Assembly (NCBI RefSeq): GCF_003086295.3
Contig: NC_092054.1
Location: 54,047,353 to 54,111,352 of the forward strand
Reading direction: 5' to 3'
DNA length: 64,000 nt
Source: Arachis hypogaea
Lineage: Eukaryota > Streptophyta > Magnoliopsida > Fabales > Fabaceae
Shown here: positions 1-12,424 of the stretch, in pieces
Numbering within the stretch: the stretch's first letter is position 1
How the letters are laid out: every line of letters begins with the position of its first letter
Position numbers and translations under genes: made by a program
The notes under the pieces: generated by a model
Seen by the model: only the letters and a program-made list of their open reading frames with translations
The model's database searches: none
Told to the model about the DNA's origin: nothing

Positions 1-803
1 GGTGGTGATGGATGATGGTTGAAGAGGGAAAGAAGAGAGGATAAGGGAAAAGAAGAAAAAAAATGGAGAAAAGAGAAGAAAAAAAAGTATGTGAAACAGG
101 GTAATCATGCGTACGCAGAACCATGTATGCGTACGCGTGACATGAATTTTTTTAAGGGCTCACGTGCTGGAATGGGGAGGGTGGGGCGCATATGCGAACA
201 ACTTGTATGTGGATGGTGCTCTCTGTTCGAAGGGTTTACGTACGTGGAAGTTGACTACGTACACGAAATGGTCCAAAAAAGCAGGGCTGCGTACGCACCA
301 TTGAGCATGCGTATGCATGGTTTTTTTTACAAGACTTAAACATAATCAAGACTTTCCAACCAACTATTTGCATTTTAAAACAAACCAAACTCCAAAATTA
401 ACAAAATCTTTAACTTGTAAAAACTATTCAAACATTCAACTATGCAATTCAAAATTAAAAATCAAAACTAAATTAAAATCAAAATCTATAATCCAAAATC
501 AAAATCCAAAAACTATGCAATTTAACTATGTAACTATGCACATTCTGAAACAAATCAAAATCCAAAAAAATTAACTAGATTTCTAACATCCAAAAATTTA
601 TTCAACTATTCAACCATTCCATTCCATTCAAACTAAAATCTATCAAATCAATCTAACACTTAAGAGATATATTTACAAGAATGAAATGAAGAAAGGAAGT
701 TGGAAGGTTTTATCATGGTGAGGTGTCTCTCACTTAGCACTTTTCTTTAAAGTCCTTAAGTTTGACATTTTTTAAGAGACTCTTGTCAAGTTGGCTTGTG
801 CTT
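1..803. other. Non-coding tail of element E
   Basis: No credible gene. Positions 19-340 are purine-rich with GCGTACGC-type palindromes near 109-140 and 286-320. Positions 340-660 are A/C-rich low-complexity DNA. The short open frames here have repetitive composition and no homology signal I recognise. Confidence 0.5.
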
Positions 804-1183
804 CTATTGCTTTTTGAATCTCCACCCATGTTTGCATTTCATTTGTCCTCTGGGATCCCAAATAAAGCACATACAACTCTCAAGAAGTTCTAAGCAAGTA
901 GTTAGGACCCAAGATTGTTTATTGTTGAAATGAATTCCGGGGTCCCAAACCTTGTTTTTGCACCCATCTTCTTGTTGATTACCATAGTTCCGACGGGGTG
1001 ACAAGCAATCTGAATTCTCATTCGAGTTCACAAACATCCTCCTAAACCCAAGCAATTGAGCTCTACAGCAACCTTTTCATTTAAACTTTGAGCTCTCAAC
1101 TATAATGAACTTTGAATTGTATTTTCAACCAGTACCCATCTCCCTTTTGCTCTTAAATCCACAAAGAGCTCTAGGTTGACCAT
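804..1183 (-). pseudogene. Distal internal coding relic of element E
   Basis: A minus-strand frame of about 80 codons contains KVWDPGI, then IWDPRGQMKCKHGW. It has no domain I can name. It lies downstream, in E's sense, of the acidic and proline-rich frame at 35234-36460, and the pieces become adjacent when A and D1 are removed. Stops and frame changes occur between the pieces. From memory, similar WDPG-containing proteins are widely predicted in peanut repeats; I could not check this. Function unknown. Confidence 0.4.
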
Positions 1184-2606
1184 TGATAAATTCCAATTTT
1201 AGGGTTTATCTTGTGTTGAATTTAGTGGATTTCATCAACTTATATCACATTTATTCAATGAAATAACATGGTTTTGTGAATTTCTCATAAATTGTGCTTA
1301 AGATTAAAAACATACTTTTTAGGCTCTTAAATTGCTAAATTTAATTTCTTTTAATTTCATTCGATACCTTGATGTGTTTGTTAAGTGATTTCAGGCTTAG
1401 AAGGCAAAGATTGGATTAAAGAAATGAAGAAAAAAGCATGTAAAGTGGAGAATTCATGAAGAAATAAAGATTTGGTGGAATTCATGTACGGATGCCACAC
1501 GCGTACGCATGAGTGAGAGTTTCGTCAGGCCTCGCGTACGCGTGATATCCGCGTACACGTGACACTTGTCACGTGACCAACTTAAGGAAAATGTGGCTAG
1601 CGATTTCTGAACTCTTCCGAGCCCAAATAGAACTCATTTCTAAAGTATTTGAGGCCAAATTCAAGAAGAAATAAGGGGGGAGCAATTAGGTTAGGTTAGA
1701 AGCATGTTTTAGAGTAGTTTTCTAGAATTTAGGGTTCTTAGTCCAATTTCTCTTTAATTTCTCTCTTTAATTCTTGTTTTAGTGTAGTTTCATTTATATT
1801 TATATACCCTATCGTCTTAATTCTCTTAGTTTCTCTTGTTAATTTCTCATTTTTGTCATTTTTAGTTTATGAACCCTCTTATTAATTTCAATTTCCTTTA
1901 ATGCAATTTGATATTTCTATGTTTATTGTTGCTTAATTGAGTTGTTATTATTATTTTCTTACATTTGGTAGCTTTAGATTTTATTATTATTGTAATTTAA
2001 TATGCTATTCTTTTTATGCACACCAAGTGTTTGATAAAATGCTTGGCTTAGTTTTAGAGTAGATTTTGAGCATTCTTGGCTTGGAATGAAAAGTTTGGTA
2101 GTCTTGAGTTATTAATACCCAATTTGGATTGGTGATCTAGAGTTTTTAGTTAATCTTGTTTCCATTGATGCTACTTATGGATTGGGATTAACTAGCTAGG
2201 CCTATTTGACTTTCTCTCAATATAGGAGATAACGTAATAGGCTTAACTCTTGGTAATTATTGTGTTATAATTAATGACTAGGATAGAAGACCTTAATTCT
2301 CAATTCTTGTCATTTATGCCTCTATAGTAATTGTTTTGTTTAGTTGTTTGATTTACTTTATTGTCATTTAAATTCTTGCCTTTTTATCATCAACCCCTTC
2401 ATCTCATAACCAATAATTGAGTATTCAATTGCAATTCCTAGGAAAAATGACTCAAGAGTAATACTCTCAGTTATTTTTATTGGGTTGAACTTGTGACAAC
2501 CAAAACTAAACTTTGATGGAGAATCCATTGTTGGTCTAGACTATACTTGCAACGAATAGATTCTTTTTATTGAGGAATTCTAGACCGGCATAAATTCTTC
2601 CTATCA
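1184..2606 (+). mobile_element. Solo LTR D1
   Basis: Begins TGATAAATTCC, ends CTTCCTATCA, and is flanked by the perfect 5-bp duplication ACCAT (1179-1183 and 2607-2611). It is 1423 bp and holds no coding region. It aligns over its length with 38769-40151, 15732-17202 and, inverted, 36633-37978. GCGTACGC palindromes cluster at about 1499-1580. It lies in E, whose own LTR is of the same family. A solo LTR is the usual product of recombination between the two LTRs of a complete element. Confidence 0.9.
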
Positions 2607-2669
2607 ACCATCCGTCTCAATTCAAGTGGGACAATGAAGCTTAAGGATATGAGTTTTACCCACTCAAAT

Positions 2670-5600
2670 TGTAACACCCTAAGTACCCTAAGCCTTACCT
2701 CGCGTCGTAAAGCGAAGGTTAATCAAAGGTTATGACAGTTCTAAGCTCATAAATATAATATATAGAAAGAATTAATATAAAGTAAAAGTCCGATGAAGGA
2801 TATAGCTCAAAAACAGGATTTGAAAAGCGCAAAACGTACTAACGAAGCTTCCAACTTAAAGCACAAGATAAGGGTATAATATAACAAAAGATAATAGTAT
2901 AACTTCATGAGAATCTAGCCACGGCTCGTGGAGTTTAATTCGGCTAGCTATATACAGACCATACAGAAACCAGACAGTGAAATCAGCTTATACAAGTTTT
3001 TCTCTCTCAATACAAGCCTCTAGGCAAAAGCAAAGTACAAAAGTGAGAGATATATAAACAAAACAAATAAAAAAAACTACAAGAGTAACAGGATCCTCCG
3101 CTTCTGTCACCATCCAAGCAACTCACCGAGGTGGGTTGCGACTTGCATCCGAAAAACACAATAGAAATATGGTATGAGAACCGGAGGTTCTCAGTATGGT
3201 AACAGTGCTCAGTGATGTAGGATATAAGACCCCGGGAAGCCAAAGGCAATCCTAGACTTCATATCCATCACAAGATTCATCTTAGGCATACTAAAACAAT
3301 AAAGCGTAATTATGTAAATCTTAACATAAATAAACAGGGTACTCTATCTTAAGAGATTTCTATTCTAGCCAAACACCGCTGTCCCACAGCCTTCACCAAC
3401 CTATCCTCCATGCGATCCCATCGCCACCGCCTTCCGAACCTCCTTAATCCCAGTAGAAATCATAATTAATTACAATGCAAGCAAAACACAAGTAGAAGCA
3501 TATAAGGCAAGTAATTCAAGTAAGAAAATAGGCATGTTATTCTATTAGGCATACAATTATAAGTTGGCAATGCAAACAAACAGATAGAAAATGCACATGA
3601 TGAATGCCTGTCCTATTGGCAGTGATATCACATTGTCGGTTCAACTGCCAACCCGACACATCTCCATGGAGACGTCACCCTTCGAAATCATCATTGGGAA
3701 CCCTTGAGATATGGTGCTTGGATCACCGTCTACGATTTTGTGCTTGCACACTCTATTGATCCAAAGGGATGCGAGCGGGATACTCTTGCCACATACCTCA
3801 CATCTCAACGTAAGCGGGATTAACCACCGTCCTTACGCCGTCGCCGCTACCTCGACAGGCGCGATTAACCACCGTCCCTGCCGGGCGCATAGCGTCTCAT
3901 AATCTCAGTACAAAACAGTAGTTCAGTAGTTTTTCAGAAAACATTTGTAATACATCAATGATTCATCATTGCACATTCAAGTCCTCGACTCATCTCAACC
4001 ACTGTCAAATCAATATTTCCTTTCCGAGTCCTTGACTCATCTCACTACTGTCAATTCACATTTCCGTTCCGAACTCAACAATTCATCAGTTCTCATTTCA
4101 CATGCCAGTCTACCTTCGCACGCCATCAGACCATCCTCAGTGCACCAGAAACCTAAGCCTCCGTTTTTCTAATTTTTCAAAATGACATCAACTAAATCTC
4201 TAAAGTTCTTTCCCATGTTCTCACACCCAAAATGATGTCAAAAAGTCTTAAAATGGTGTCATAAAAGCTGACAATGTTGTTGGGAAGGTTAAATAGTTGA
4301 AGACAAAATTTAAATTTGAGAAACAGGGCGTGTGCGTACGCACAGGGGTGTGCGTGCGCACGCCCAGGAAGATTTTTAAAAGTGTGCGTACACATAGAGG
4401 TGTGCGTACGCACAGGTACCAAATTTTGCAAGGTCTTTTTGCTCGTGCAAGATGTGCTAGCGCCCGTAACAGATTGCCCTTCCCAACTTGTGCGTGCGCA
4501 CAGGGCTGTGTGTACACACAGGTTGCAAAACCTCATTGGTTATGTGCGCGCACCAGCTGTGCTAACGCTGTAAACAGAAAGCCTTTCCCCGCCTGTGCGT
4601 ACGCACAGGTCTGTGCATATGGACAGGTTTAAAATTTTGCAGGGTTATGCGTGTGCACAAGGCTGTGCGTGCACACATACCAGAAATCACAAAATTCTAT
4701 AACTTTTGCAGAATTTTCAGATTTTGACACCAAACTTTGAATGATCATAACTCCCTCTATAAAAATCCAATTTTTGCAAACTTTATATCGATTTGAAGAG
4801 TTTTCAATAAATTTTAATTCTAAACAAATTTCAACCAATTTTGAAGACTGAGGAATAAATTATGATAAGACAAAGTTCACCAAAAACCAACTTTTACCAA
4901 CACTCACAAAATCTCAATTTACCAACTTTCACAAACCACATCCAACCAAAACAATACCAAACTTCCAATTACAACACAATCTACCCTTTTGGGTCACCAT
5001 TCATCAATCACACCAATTTTTCTATCACACTTCATCATTCTCAATCTCAATTATCAATCATATAACATTACAAATAATTTTCCCACAAATACATTCGCCA
5101 ATCATCATTCTATCATCAATTTCAATATCAATCTCCCATATCAAACTACCAATATCAATATAGCCATTTATCAATCATTCCAAATCATCAATTACCATAC
5201 AACACTTTCATCAACATAACCAAAGCTCATTAATTCATCATAAATCATCATACCTCAACATTTAACAACTCAACAACTATTTTAATTCAAACCTATCCCA
5301 TGGGTCACTAGCCTAAGTGTCCATGAATATTATATACTACATAGAAGAAACCAAAATCATACATTGGTCGATCCCTAATATGCACCAAAATACCAAAATT
5401 GAGCTCAAGATAAGCTTTCAACCACAAGCAAGCCTCCAATTCCACTCCAACAAGCACCAACAAGTTCCAAAGGCTTCCAAACTCACAATAATCAAGCTAT
5501 AATACACATAAATCATCACTAGTCAACCTAGGGCTCAATTTAATCATAATCTCACAAGGGTTTCAAGAGACCTTACCTTAACCAACAGTTTTGGAAGCCA

Positions 5601-6305
5601 AAACCACAAGCAATCAAGTACTAGAGTATACCCAAACACCCAAAACACAAGATTTCATTCAAAACTAAACCCCCAAAATTCGAATTTCTCAAGGGCACGA
5701 AAACTGGGAAAGGAAACTCGAGTAAAATACCACAATGCTTACATAGAAATGATGGGCTCAGCAAGAGCTTCGTGTAGCCGCTGACGGCACGCGAATCGGA
5801 GCACCGTAGCTCGAGATATCGCGAATTGAAGTGAGGAGTGAAGTGTTTTAATGGAGCCCTCACTCTCTTCTTTAATCTCTTTTCAGCTGGGTTTTCGTGT
5901 TTATATGGCTGAAGGATTCACTTAAAGGACCTATTATATGTTGGGCTTGGGCCCAACTTGGGCCCGGTCTAACTCGTTAGCATTTTTAGCCCATTTGGCA
6001 CAATTTCGGGCCAAACCTTTAAAATTAACGCCCTGTTTTTCATTTCTAATATTTTTCTAAGGTTTTTGACTGTTTTCACTCTTTCTCGCGCGGTACCAGG
6101 CAGATTTGAACCGGTTTAACTGGTTCGACTGCCGGTTTGCAGTTTTTCACGGTTTTTAATAGAAAACACATTTTCTAACTCAGAAAAACCTACTGAGTCC
6201 AAAAAAGCACATTTAAATCCTCAAATTCTCATTCTAAATTTTTGGACTCTATTTTGGGCAATATTAATTAACTAATTAGGCGGTTAATTAGTCGCGGTTC
6301 TTACA
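2670..6305 (-). repeat. Element A 3' LTR
   Basis: 3636 bp, bounded by TG and CA and by the polypurine tract at 6306. It contains the GTGCGTACGCAC palindrome array (4327-4680). A TATA-like sequence on the minus strand (5900-5906) is the best promoter candidate. Against the other LTR, the first 140 bases show about 14 mismatches by eye, so this is a comparatively old insertion. Open frames inside are short and compositional. Confidence 0.92.
4327..4680. repeat. Palindrome array in element A 3' LTR
   Basis: More than ten copies of variants of TGTGCGTACGCACA (also GTGCGTGCGCAC, GTGTGCACAC), spaced about 15-60 bases. The spacers share CAGG and AAATTTTGCA words. The matching array of the other LTR is at 33247-33600. 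Frames rich in R-T-H through it are a by-product of the repeat. Confidence 0.85.
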
Positions 6306-6316
6306 GTCTCCCCACC
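6306..6316 (-). other. Polypurine tract of element A
   Basis: On the minus strand GGTGGGGAGAC directly precedes the LTR start TGTAAGAACC. This is the expected plus-strand primer position for reverse transcription. Confidence 0.85.
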
Positions 6317-6352
6317 AAATAAGAAATTTTGCCCTCAAAATTTAGTGATTAC

Positions 6353-6782
6353 CTGAGAAAAGCTCAGGGTATTCGTTTCGCATCTCGGACTCCAGTTCCC
6401 AAGTTTGCTCCTCAACTTCTGCTCGCTTTCAAGCTACTTTAACTAATGAAACTTCCTTTCCTCGCAGCTTCTTCACACTAGTGTCGTCGATTCTTACCGG
6501 CATTACTTGAAAAGTCAAATTCTCCCTCAACTTGACCGATTCAGGCTCTAACACATGAGCCGTATCCAACGTGTACTTACGGAGTTGTGACATGTGGAAT
6601 ACGTCATGCAAGCTGGACAAGTGAGGTGGCAAAGCTACTTGATATGCCACCGGCCCGAATCGCCTCAAAATCTCAAACGGTCCAATGAATCTCGGATTCA
6701 ACTTCTTTGTTTTGATTGCTCTTCCAATCCCGGTTGTCAGTGTAACCTTCAGAAATACGTGCTCTCCTACTTCAAATTCCAA
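6353..6782 (-). pseudogene. Element A integrase C-terminus with chromodomain-like tail
   Basis: Open from 6782 to 6429: a DNA-binding module (GEHVFLKV, RFIGPFEIL, YQVALPP) of the type found in chromovirus integrases, then a tail with VRIDDTSVKKLRGKEV. A stop follows, after which the frame continues to about 6353 with EEQTWELESEMR. The WELE segment is typical of the short chromodomain that targets these elements to chromatin. The break between the two parts means the tail would not be translated. Confidence 0.8.
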
Positions 6783-6812
6783 TAGTTTCTTTCTCTGATC
6801 TGCATAACTTTT

Positions 6813-7660
6813 CTATCGACTCTGTGCCGTTAGAATTCTCTCTCGAATCATCTTAAACTTCTCAGTAGTCTCTACTACCAAATCAGGACCCAAAACGCTT
6901 GCTTCACCAGATTCATACCAACAAAGTGAAGATTGGCACTTTCGTCCATACAGGGCCTCATACGGAGCCATCCTAATGCTCGCATGAAAGCTGTTGTTGT
7001 ACGCAAACTCCACTAATAGCATGTAACGGTGCCAACTTCTGGGTTGATCCAAAACATATGCTCTCAGCATATCTTCCAACGTCTGAATAGTCCTTTCTGA
7101 CTGTCCATCCATTTGTGGATGATATGCAGTACTTAGCCATAGTTTCGTACCAAAAGACCTTTGGAAAGCTCCCCAAAACCTTGATATGAATAGGGGATCA
7201 CAATCTGACACTATGCTCGTGGCACACCATGCAACCTTACGATCTCCTTGATGTACAATCTCGCCAACTCCTCCATTGAACAATTCACTCGAATAGGCAG
7301 AAAATGAGCGGATTTGGTTAAGCGATCCACGATCACCCAAACCGCATCAAATCCTGACCTAGTCCTCAGTAATCCGGTCACAAAATCCATAGCAATTCCT
7401 TCCCACTTCCAGTGAGGAATCTCAATTGGCTGTAGCATTCTCGACGGTTTCTGATGCTCTATCTTCACTTTCTGACACGTCAGGCACTTGGATACCACTG
7501 TAGCTACATCACCTTTCATCCCAAGCCACTAGAACATATTCTTTAAATCATAGTACATCTTTGTACTTCCGGGATGAATGGAAAATTCACTGTTATGAGC
7601 TTCCAACAATAAGTCTTGCCTCAAACTCCTGACATCCGGTATACAAATCCTCTCCTTATA
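6813..7660 (-). pseudogene. Element A integrase zinc-binding and catalytic core
   Basis: Minus strand. The HHCC region (7660-7500) has H and H before CLTCQKVK. The core begins with AMDFVTGL (first Asp), continues to SDCDPLF (second Asp) and ends with DGQSERTIQTLED (Glu), so the D-D-E triad is recognisable. The core is split between frames near 7211-7225 by a frameshift, and a stop separates it from the DNA-binding module at 6782. Role in the family: joining element cDNA to the host chromosome. Confidence 0.85.
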
Positions 7661-7669
7661 TCTCTACAA

Positions 7670-9115
7670 TCATTCATCATCTTTGGTGAATTCTCCAAGC
7701 CTCTTCTCACCAACTGGTTGAAATAATTGCTGAATGTTTTGCTCATCTTGCTGAGCCCTTTGAATCTCCGTCTTAAACGTACTTGAAATTTGCAACTGAT
7801 TCAAACAAGCTTTTCCGGCAACTTCACCAATATCTAGCTTAAGATCCACAAACTTATCCACTAACTCTTCCTCCTTGATTCTCATCCATGCTATGGTTAA
7901 GGACTTCCAACTTAATGCATCCACCACCACGTTCGCCTTTCCTGGGTGATAACTCAGTTCAAAATCATAATTCTTTAACAATTCCATCCACCTCCTCTGA
8001 TACATATTGAGCTCTTTCTAATCAAAGATGTACTTGAGATTCTTATGATCAGAGAAGATGCTAAACCTCACTCCATACAAGTGGTGTCTCCAAATCTTCA
8101 ATGCAAACACAATCGCCGCTAATTCCAAATCATGAGTTGGGTAATTTACCTCATGTGGTCTTAGCTGACGCGATGCGTAAGCCTCCACATTCCGGTGTTG
8201 CATCAACACGCAACCTAAACCCTTCAAAGAAGCATCATAGTATACTTCAAACGGTTCATGCGGTTCCAGTAAAATCAAAACAGGTGCTGAAGTTAACTTC
8301 TGCTTCAAAGTTTGAAAACTATCTTCACACTCTAAAGTCCACACAAAAGGCACTTCCTTCCTTGTCAACTTAGTCATCGGTAGTACAATCCGGGAAAATA
8401 CTTCAATGCATCTCCGGTAATATCCGGCTAAGCCCAAGAAACTTCGGACTTCCGTCACCGTTGTTGGTCTTTCCCATTCCATCACCGCTTCTACCTTAGA
8501 AGGATCCACTGCTATTCCTCCTTTGCTCACCACGTGACCTAGGAATTTCACTTCCTCCTTTCAGAACTCGCACTTGGATAACTTAGCATACAACTTTCGC
8601 TCCTTTAAGATTTGCAATACAATTCTCAAGTGTTCCTCATGTTCATTTGTCGTCTTAGAATAAACTAAGATGTCGTCTATGAAAACCACGACGAATTTGT
8701 CCAAAAAGGAACAAAATACTCTGTTCATGTAATCCATGAAAACAGCAGGTGCATTCGTTAACCCAAAGGACATAACCGCAAACTCGTAGTGTCTATAGCG
8801 CGTCCTAAACGCAGTTTTAGGGATATCATCCTCCTTCACCCTTATCTGATGGTAACCGGATCTCAAATCGATCTTGGAAAACACTCCAAATCCTTGCAAT
8901 TAATCCATCAAGTCATCTATCCTTGGCAGCGGGTACTTGTTCTTCACAGTCACTTTGTTCAACTGTCGGTAATCTACACACAGTCGCATTCCTCCATCCT
9001 TCTTCTTTACCAATAAAACTGGCGCTCCCCATGGTGTTACACTCAGTCGAATGAACCTCTTGTTCAGAAGCTCTTCCAACTGAGTCTTTAATTCAGCCAG
9101 CTCTATCAGAGCCAT
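7670..9115 (-). pseudogene. Element A reverse transcriptase and RNase H
   Basis: Three frame segments on the minus strand. 9115-8900 has [20 protein letters not shown], the RT fingers. 8899-8561 has the palm with [13 protein letters not shown] and the active-site block FIDDILVYS. 8551-8018 has the connection ([18 protein letters not shown]) and RNase H ([38 protein letters not shown]). 8005-7670 closes with WMELLKNYDFELSYHPGKAN. In-frame stops lie near 8900, 8552 and 8010. The YxDD box is present as FIDD, normal for Ty3/gypsy. Confidence 0.9.
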
Positions 9116-9256
9116 TCAATACGGTGCAATCGACACTGGTCCGGCTACCGGCACCAATTCAATCACAAATTCAATCTCCATTTGAGGTAGGAACTCTGGG
9201 ATATCTTTTGGGAACACCTCCGGAATGTCTCTAACTACTGGAATTTGATCTAGTTC

Positions 9257-10752
9257 CTAATTATCACCTAATGTATTCGTAGCCAACAGAATATAACCCT
9301 GACACTCTTTCCCACTACAGTGCACCATCACAGAGTTCAGGTAGTAGCCCTCAGCTATCACCGCTCCCTTTTCTCCTTCCGACATAAACTGAATTGACCG
9401 TTCAAAGCAATCCAACAAAACTCGATTCTTTGATAACCAATCAAATCCCAATATCATCTCCAATCCAACCATTGGTAAATAGAAAAAATCATGCACGAAG
9501 TCTCTACCCTCAAGCTTGAAACATATTTGTCTCCACCCTGACCTAGTCATAACCGTCTGATGCGGAGTATGTACATGCAGATAAAATGCTAACTCTGACA
9601 CTTTCAAGCCTAGTTCATCAACTTTAGCAAACGAAATAAACGAATGCGAAGTCCCAGTATCATACAATGCAACTAAGATTTTATCACCAATTAGACATAT
9701 ACCTCTCATCAACGGATCTGCTTTAGAAGCATCCTTGGCGTTCACGGCAAAAACTCGACCTTGATGCTGACTCTGGCCCGCATTCAGGTTCCTCCCATGA
9801 GTGCGATCCCTCGTAATGTGGCCAGGCAACCCACAGTTGAAGCACCCACCTAAACCAATCTTGCAAGAGTCATATGGATGATAACGTCCACAACGCACAC
9901 AAGTTAATTCCAGAGAAATCTTACTCTGGTTTCCTCTTCCTTTAGCATACTGAAACTGATTCTGAGTCTTCTTTCTAAATCCTCCTTGTGCTTGAGGTGG
10001 ATATCCTCCTCTCTTGAAACTCTGATCTCTCGGATGAAAATACTTGCCACGCCCTTTAATAGTATTCCCTCCATGAGTGTCCTTGGACGCAGCTACTGTC
10101 TTTGCATACTCTTCAACCACCCTCGCCTTGTTCACCAAATAAAAAAAGTACTAATCTCCATTGGAGCCACTACAGTCATAATGTTGTCCTTCAACCCCCT
10201 CTGATACTTGATACATTTCCAGCTTTCATAGGTCTCCGGGGCACCCTGACACACCCTGGAAAACCTACAAAGCTCCTCAAACTTGCTTGTGTAGTCTGCC
10301 AAAGATAAGGAACCTTGCTTCACCTGCATAAGATTTCATCTCCTTTGCTTCCCATGCAGACTCAGGAAAATACTTCCTATAGAAGGCCGTTTGGAACACA
10401 TACCAAGGAACATCAGCGTTCTGAAGCTGTAGCAAGCGGCACTCAGCTTGCCACCAGTGCTGGGCCTCTCTGCAAGCTGATAAGCCGCAAATTCTACATA
10501 CTGATTATTCGAAACGTGCTGTGCTTGCAACGCACGTTCCATGGCCTGGAACTAGTTATCTACTTCTGTAGGGTTGGTTGATCTCCGAAAAATTGGCGGA
10601 TGAACCTTGAGAAAAGTCGGCAAGGTCATCGGAGCACATCCCGTGTTATCTCCATTTCCCTCAACATTCTCATTCGCATTTTCTTTCCCATTCCCATTTC
10701 AGTTTTTGGCCTGTTAGCCTAACCTCTGCATAGCTTGCAGAGTCGCAGCAGC
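9257..10752 (-). pseudogene. Element A gag and protease, main part
   Basis: Minus strand. Capsid-like segments occur at 10542-10336 (ERALQAQHVSNNQYVEFAAYQL) and 10329-10132 (FEELCRFSRV). The nucleocapsid at 10138-9257 has the zinc knuckle CFNCGLPGHITRDR, in which the fourth ligand is Arg instead of Cys. Retropepsin follows with LYDTGTSHSFIS, where the usual D-S/T-G-A reads D-T-G-T. The amino end lies across element B at 31254-31373. Several stops and frameshifts. Confidence 0.85.
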
Positions 10753-11130
10753 ATTAGTGATGAACGGATAATTTATCCCATTTTTGGCATTGTTTTTACA
10801 TAATTTTTAGTATGTTTTAGCTACTTTTTATTATATTTTTATTAGTTTTTATGCAAAAATTACATTTCTAGACTTTACTATGAGTTTGTGTGTTTTCTGT
10901 AATTTCAAGTATTTTTTGGCTGAAATTGTGGGACCTGAGCAAAAATCTGATTCAGAGGCTGAGCAAGGACTGCAGATGCTGTTGGATTCTGACCCTCCTG
11001 TACTCGAAGTGGATTTTCTGGAGCTACAGAAGTCCACTTGGCACGCTCTCAATTGCTTTGGAAAGTAGACATTTTGGGCTTTCTAGCAATATATAATAGT
11101 CCATACTTTGCCCGAGATTTGATGGCCCAA

Positions 11131-11235
11131 ACTGGCGTTAAACTCCAGCCAGAGACCCTTTTCTGGTGTAAAACGCCAGAACTGGCACACTTCTTGGCGT
11201 TAAACGCCCATTTTGGCACCAGGGTGGCGTTTAAC
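11131..11235. repeat. GGCGTTAAACGCC palindromes in element B 5' LTR
   Basis: Four related units: TGGCGTTAAACTCCAG, TGGTGTAAAACGCCAG, TTGGCGTTAAACGCC and GGCGTTTAACTCC. Comparable units recur in the 3' LTR (29980-30085) and in the gag region (about 14890-14998). Confidence 0.8.
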
Positions 11236-11368
11236 TCCAATTTGAGGCATATGCACGTGGAAGCTTGAAAGCTCAGCCCAAACACTCACCAAGTGGACCC
11301 CGGAAGTGGAATTCTGCACTATCTACACCTAGTTACTCATTTTCTGTAAACCTAAGTTATTAGTTTAG

Positions 11369-11375
11369 TATAAAA
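11369..11375 (+). promoter_or_regulatory. Putative TATA box of element B 5' LTR
   Basis: TATAAAA in an otherwise mixed context, about 135 bases after the palindrome units and 610 bases into the LTR; conserved in the 3' LTR at 30218-30224. Likely the retrotransposon promoter, by position only. Confidence 0.5.
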
Positions 11376-12410
11376 ACTACTTTTTGAGATTTGTTTGGTA
11401 TCTCATGACATTTTACATTTCATATTGTATCTTCTACAGCATGAGCCTCTAAACCCCATAGGTGGGGGTGAGGAGCTCTGCTGTGTTTCAATGGATTAAT
11501 GCAATTGCTATTGTTTTCTATTCAATCACGCTTGATTCTGTTCTAAGATACTCACTCGTACTTCAATCTGGAGAAGATGATGATCTGTGACACTCATCAT
11601 CATTCTCACATTTATGAATGCGTGCTTGACAACCACTCCCGTTCTACCTGAGTTCAACGTAGTCATTGGGCGACAGCTTGAGTGCGTATCTCTTGGGTCT
11701 CTGATCCACGGACCGAGTCCGTGAGATTAGAACCTTCGTGGTAGAGGCTAGAACCAATTGGCAGCATTCTTGAGATCCGAAAAGTCTAAACCTTGTTTGT
11801 GGTATTCCGAGTAGGATCTGGAACGGGATGACTGTGACATGCTTCAAACTCACGAATTTTGGGCGCAGTGACAGTGTGCAAAAGGATAGAGAGATCCTAT
11901 TCCGACACTAGTGAGAACCGACAGATGATTAGCTGTGCGGTAGCTGTACCTGGTATTTTTCATCCGAGACGAGAGATCCGACAGTTGATTAGTCGTACAG
12001 AAATCGTACCTGGTATTTTTCATCCGAGAGGACGGATGGTAGCCATTGACAACAGTGATCCACCAATATACAGCTTGCCATTGAAGGAAGCCATGCGTGT
12101 TTGGAGAAGAAGACAGTAGGAAAGCAGAGATTCAGACAATAGAGCATCTTCGGAACCTCAACCTGTTCCTCATTACTGAATCACAAGTATCATTTATTTC
12201 ATGTTATTTACTTTTCATAAACAAAATCAATTATATCTATTGAATCTCCTGACTAAGAATTACAAGATAACCATAGTTTGCTTCAAGCCGACAATCTCCA
12301 TGGGATCGACCCTTACTCACGTATGGTATTACTTGGACGACCAAGTGCACTTGCTGGTTAGTTGTGCGGAGTTGTGAAAAGAGTGATCACAATTCCGTGC
12401 ACCAAGTTTT

Positions 12411-12424
12411 TGGCGCCGTTGCCA
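12411..12424 (+). other. Primer-binding site of element B
   Basis: TGGCGCCGTTGCCAGG begins seven bases after the LTR. The first 13 bases are complementary to the 3' end of plant tRNA-Asp, the primer used by Athila-type elements. Confidence 0.85.

Larger units (their letters stand above)
10758..12404 (+). repeat. Element B 5' LTR
   Basis: 1647 bp, TGATGAACGG...GTGCACCA. It holds GGCGTTAAACGCC-type palindromes at about 11131-11235 and a TATA box at 11369-11375. By eye the first 250 bases differ from the 3' LTR at about 19 positions. Frames within it (for example 11859-12119) look fortuitous. Confidence 0.92.

Noticed and set aside
4297..4632. Open frames of 85-114 codons rich in R, T, H and C on both strands, and their twins at 33113-33553
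   Set aside because: They are translations of the TGTGCGTACGCACA array; the periodic composition is open in several frames at once and contains no domain.
4327..4680. Regularly spaced palindromes that resemble a CRISPR array
   Set aside because: Unit and spacer lengths vary, spacers are not unique, and the array lies in a plant LTR present in two copies.
4862..5219. N/H/T/S-rich frames, repeated at 33661-34139
   Set aside because: A/C-rich low-complexity LTR DNA without stops by composition; the two LTR copies do not keep one consistent frame.
11859..12119. 86-codon frame in the 5' LTR of element B
   Set aside because: Not preserved in the 3' LTR and has no recognisable domain.
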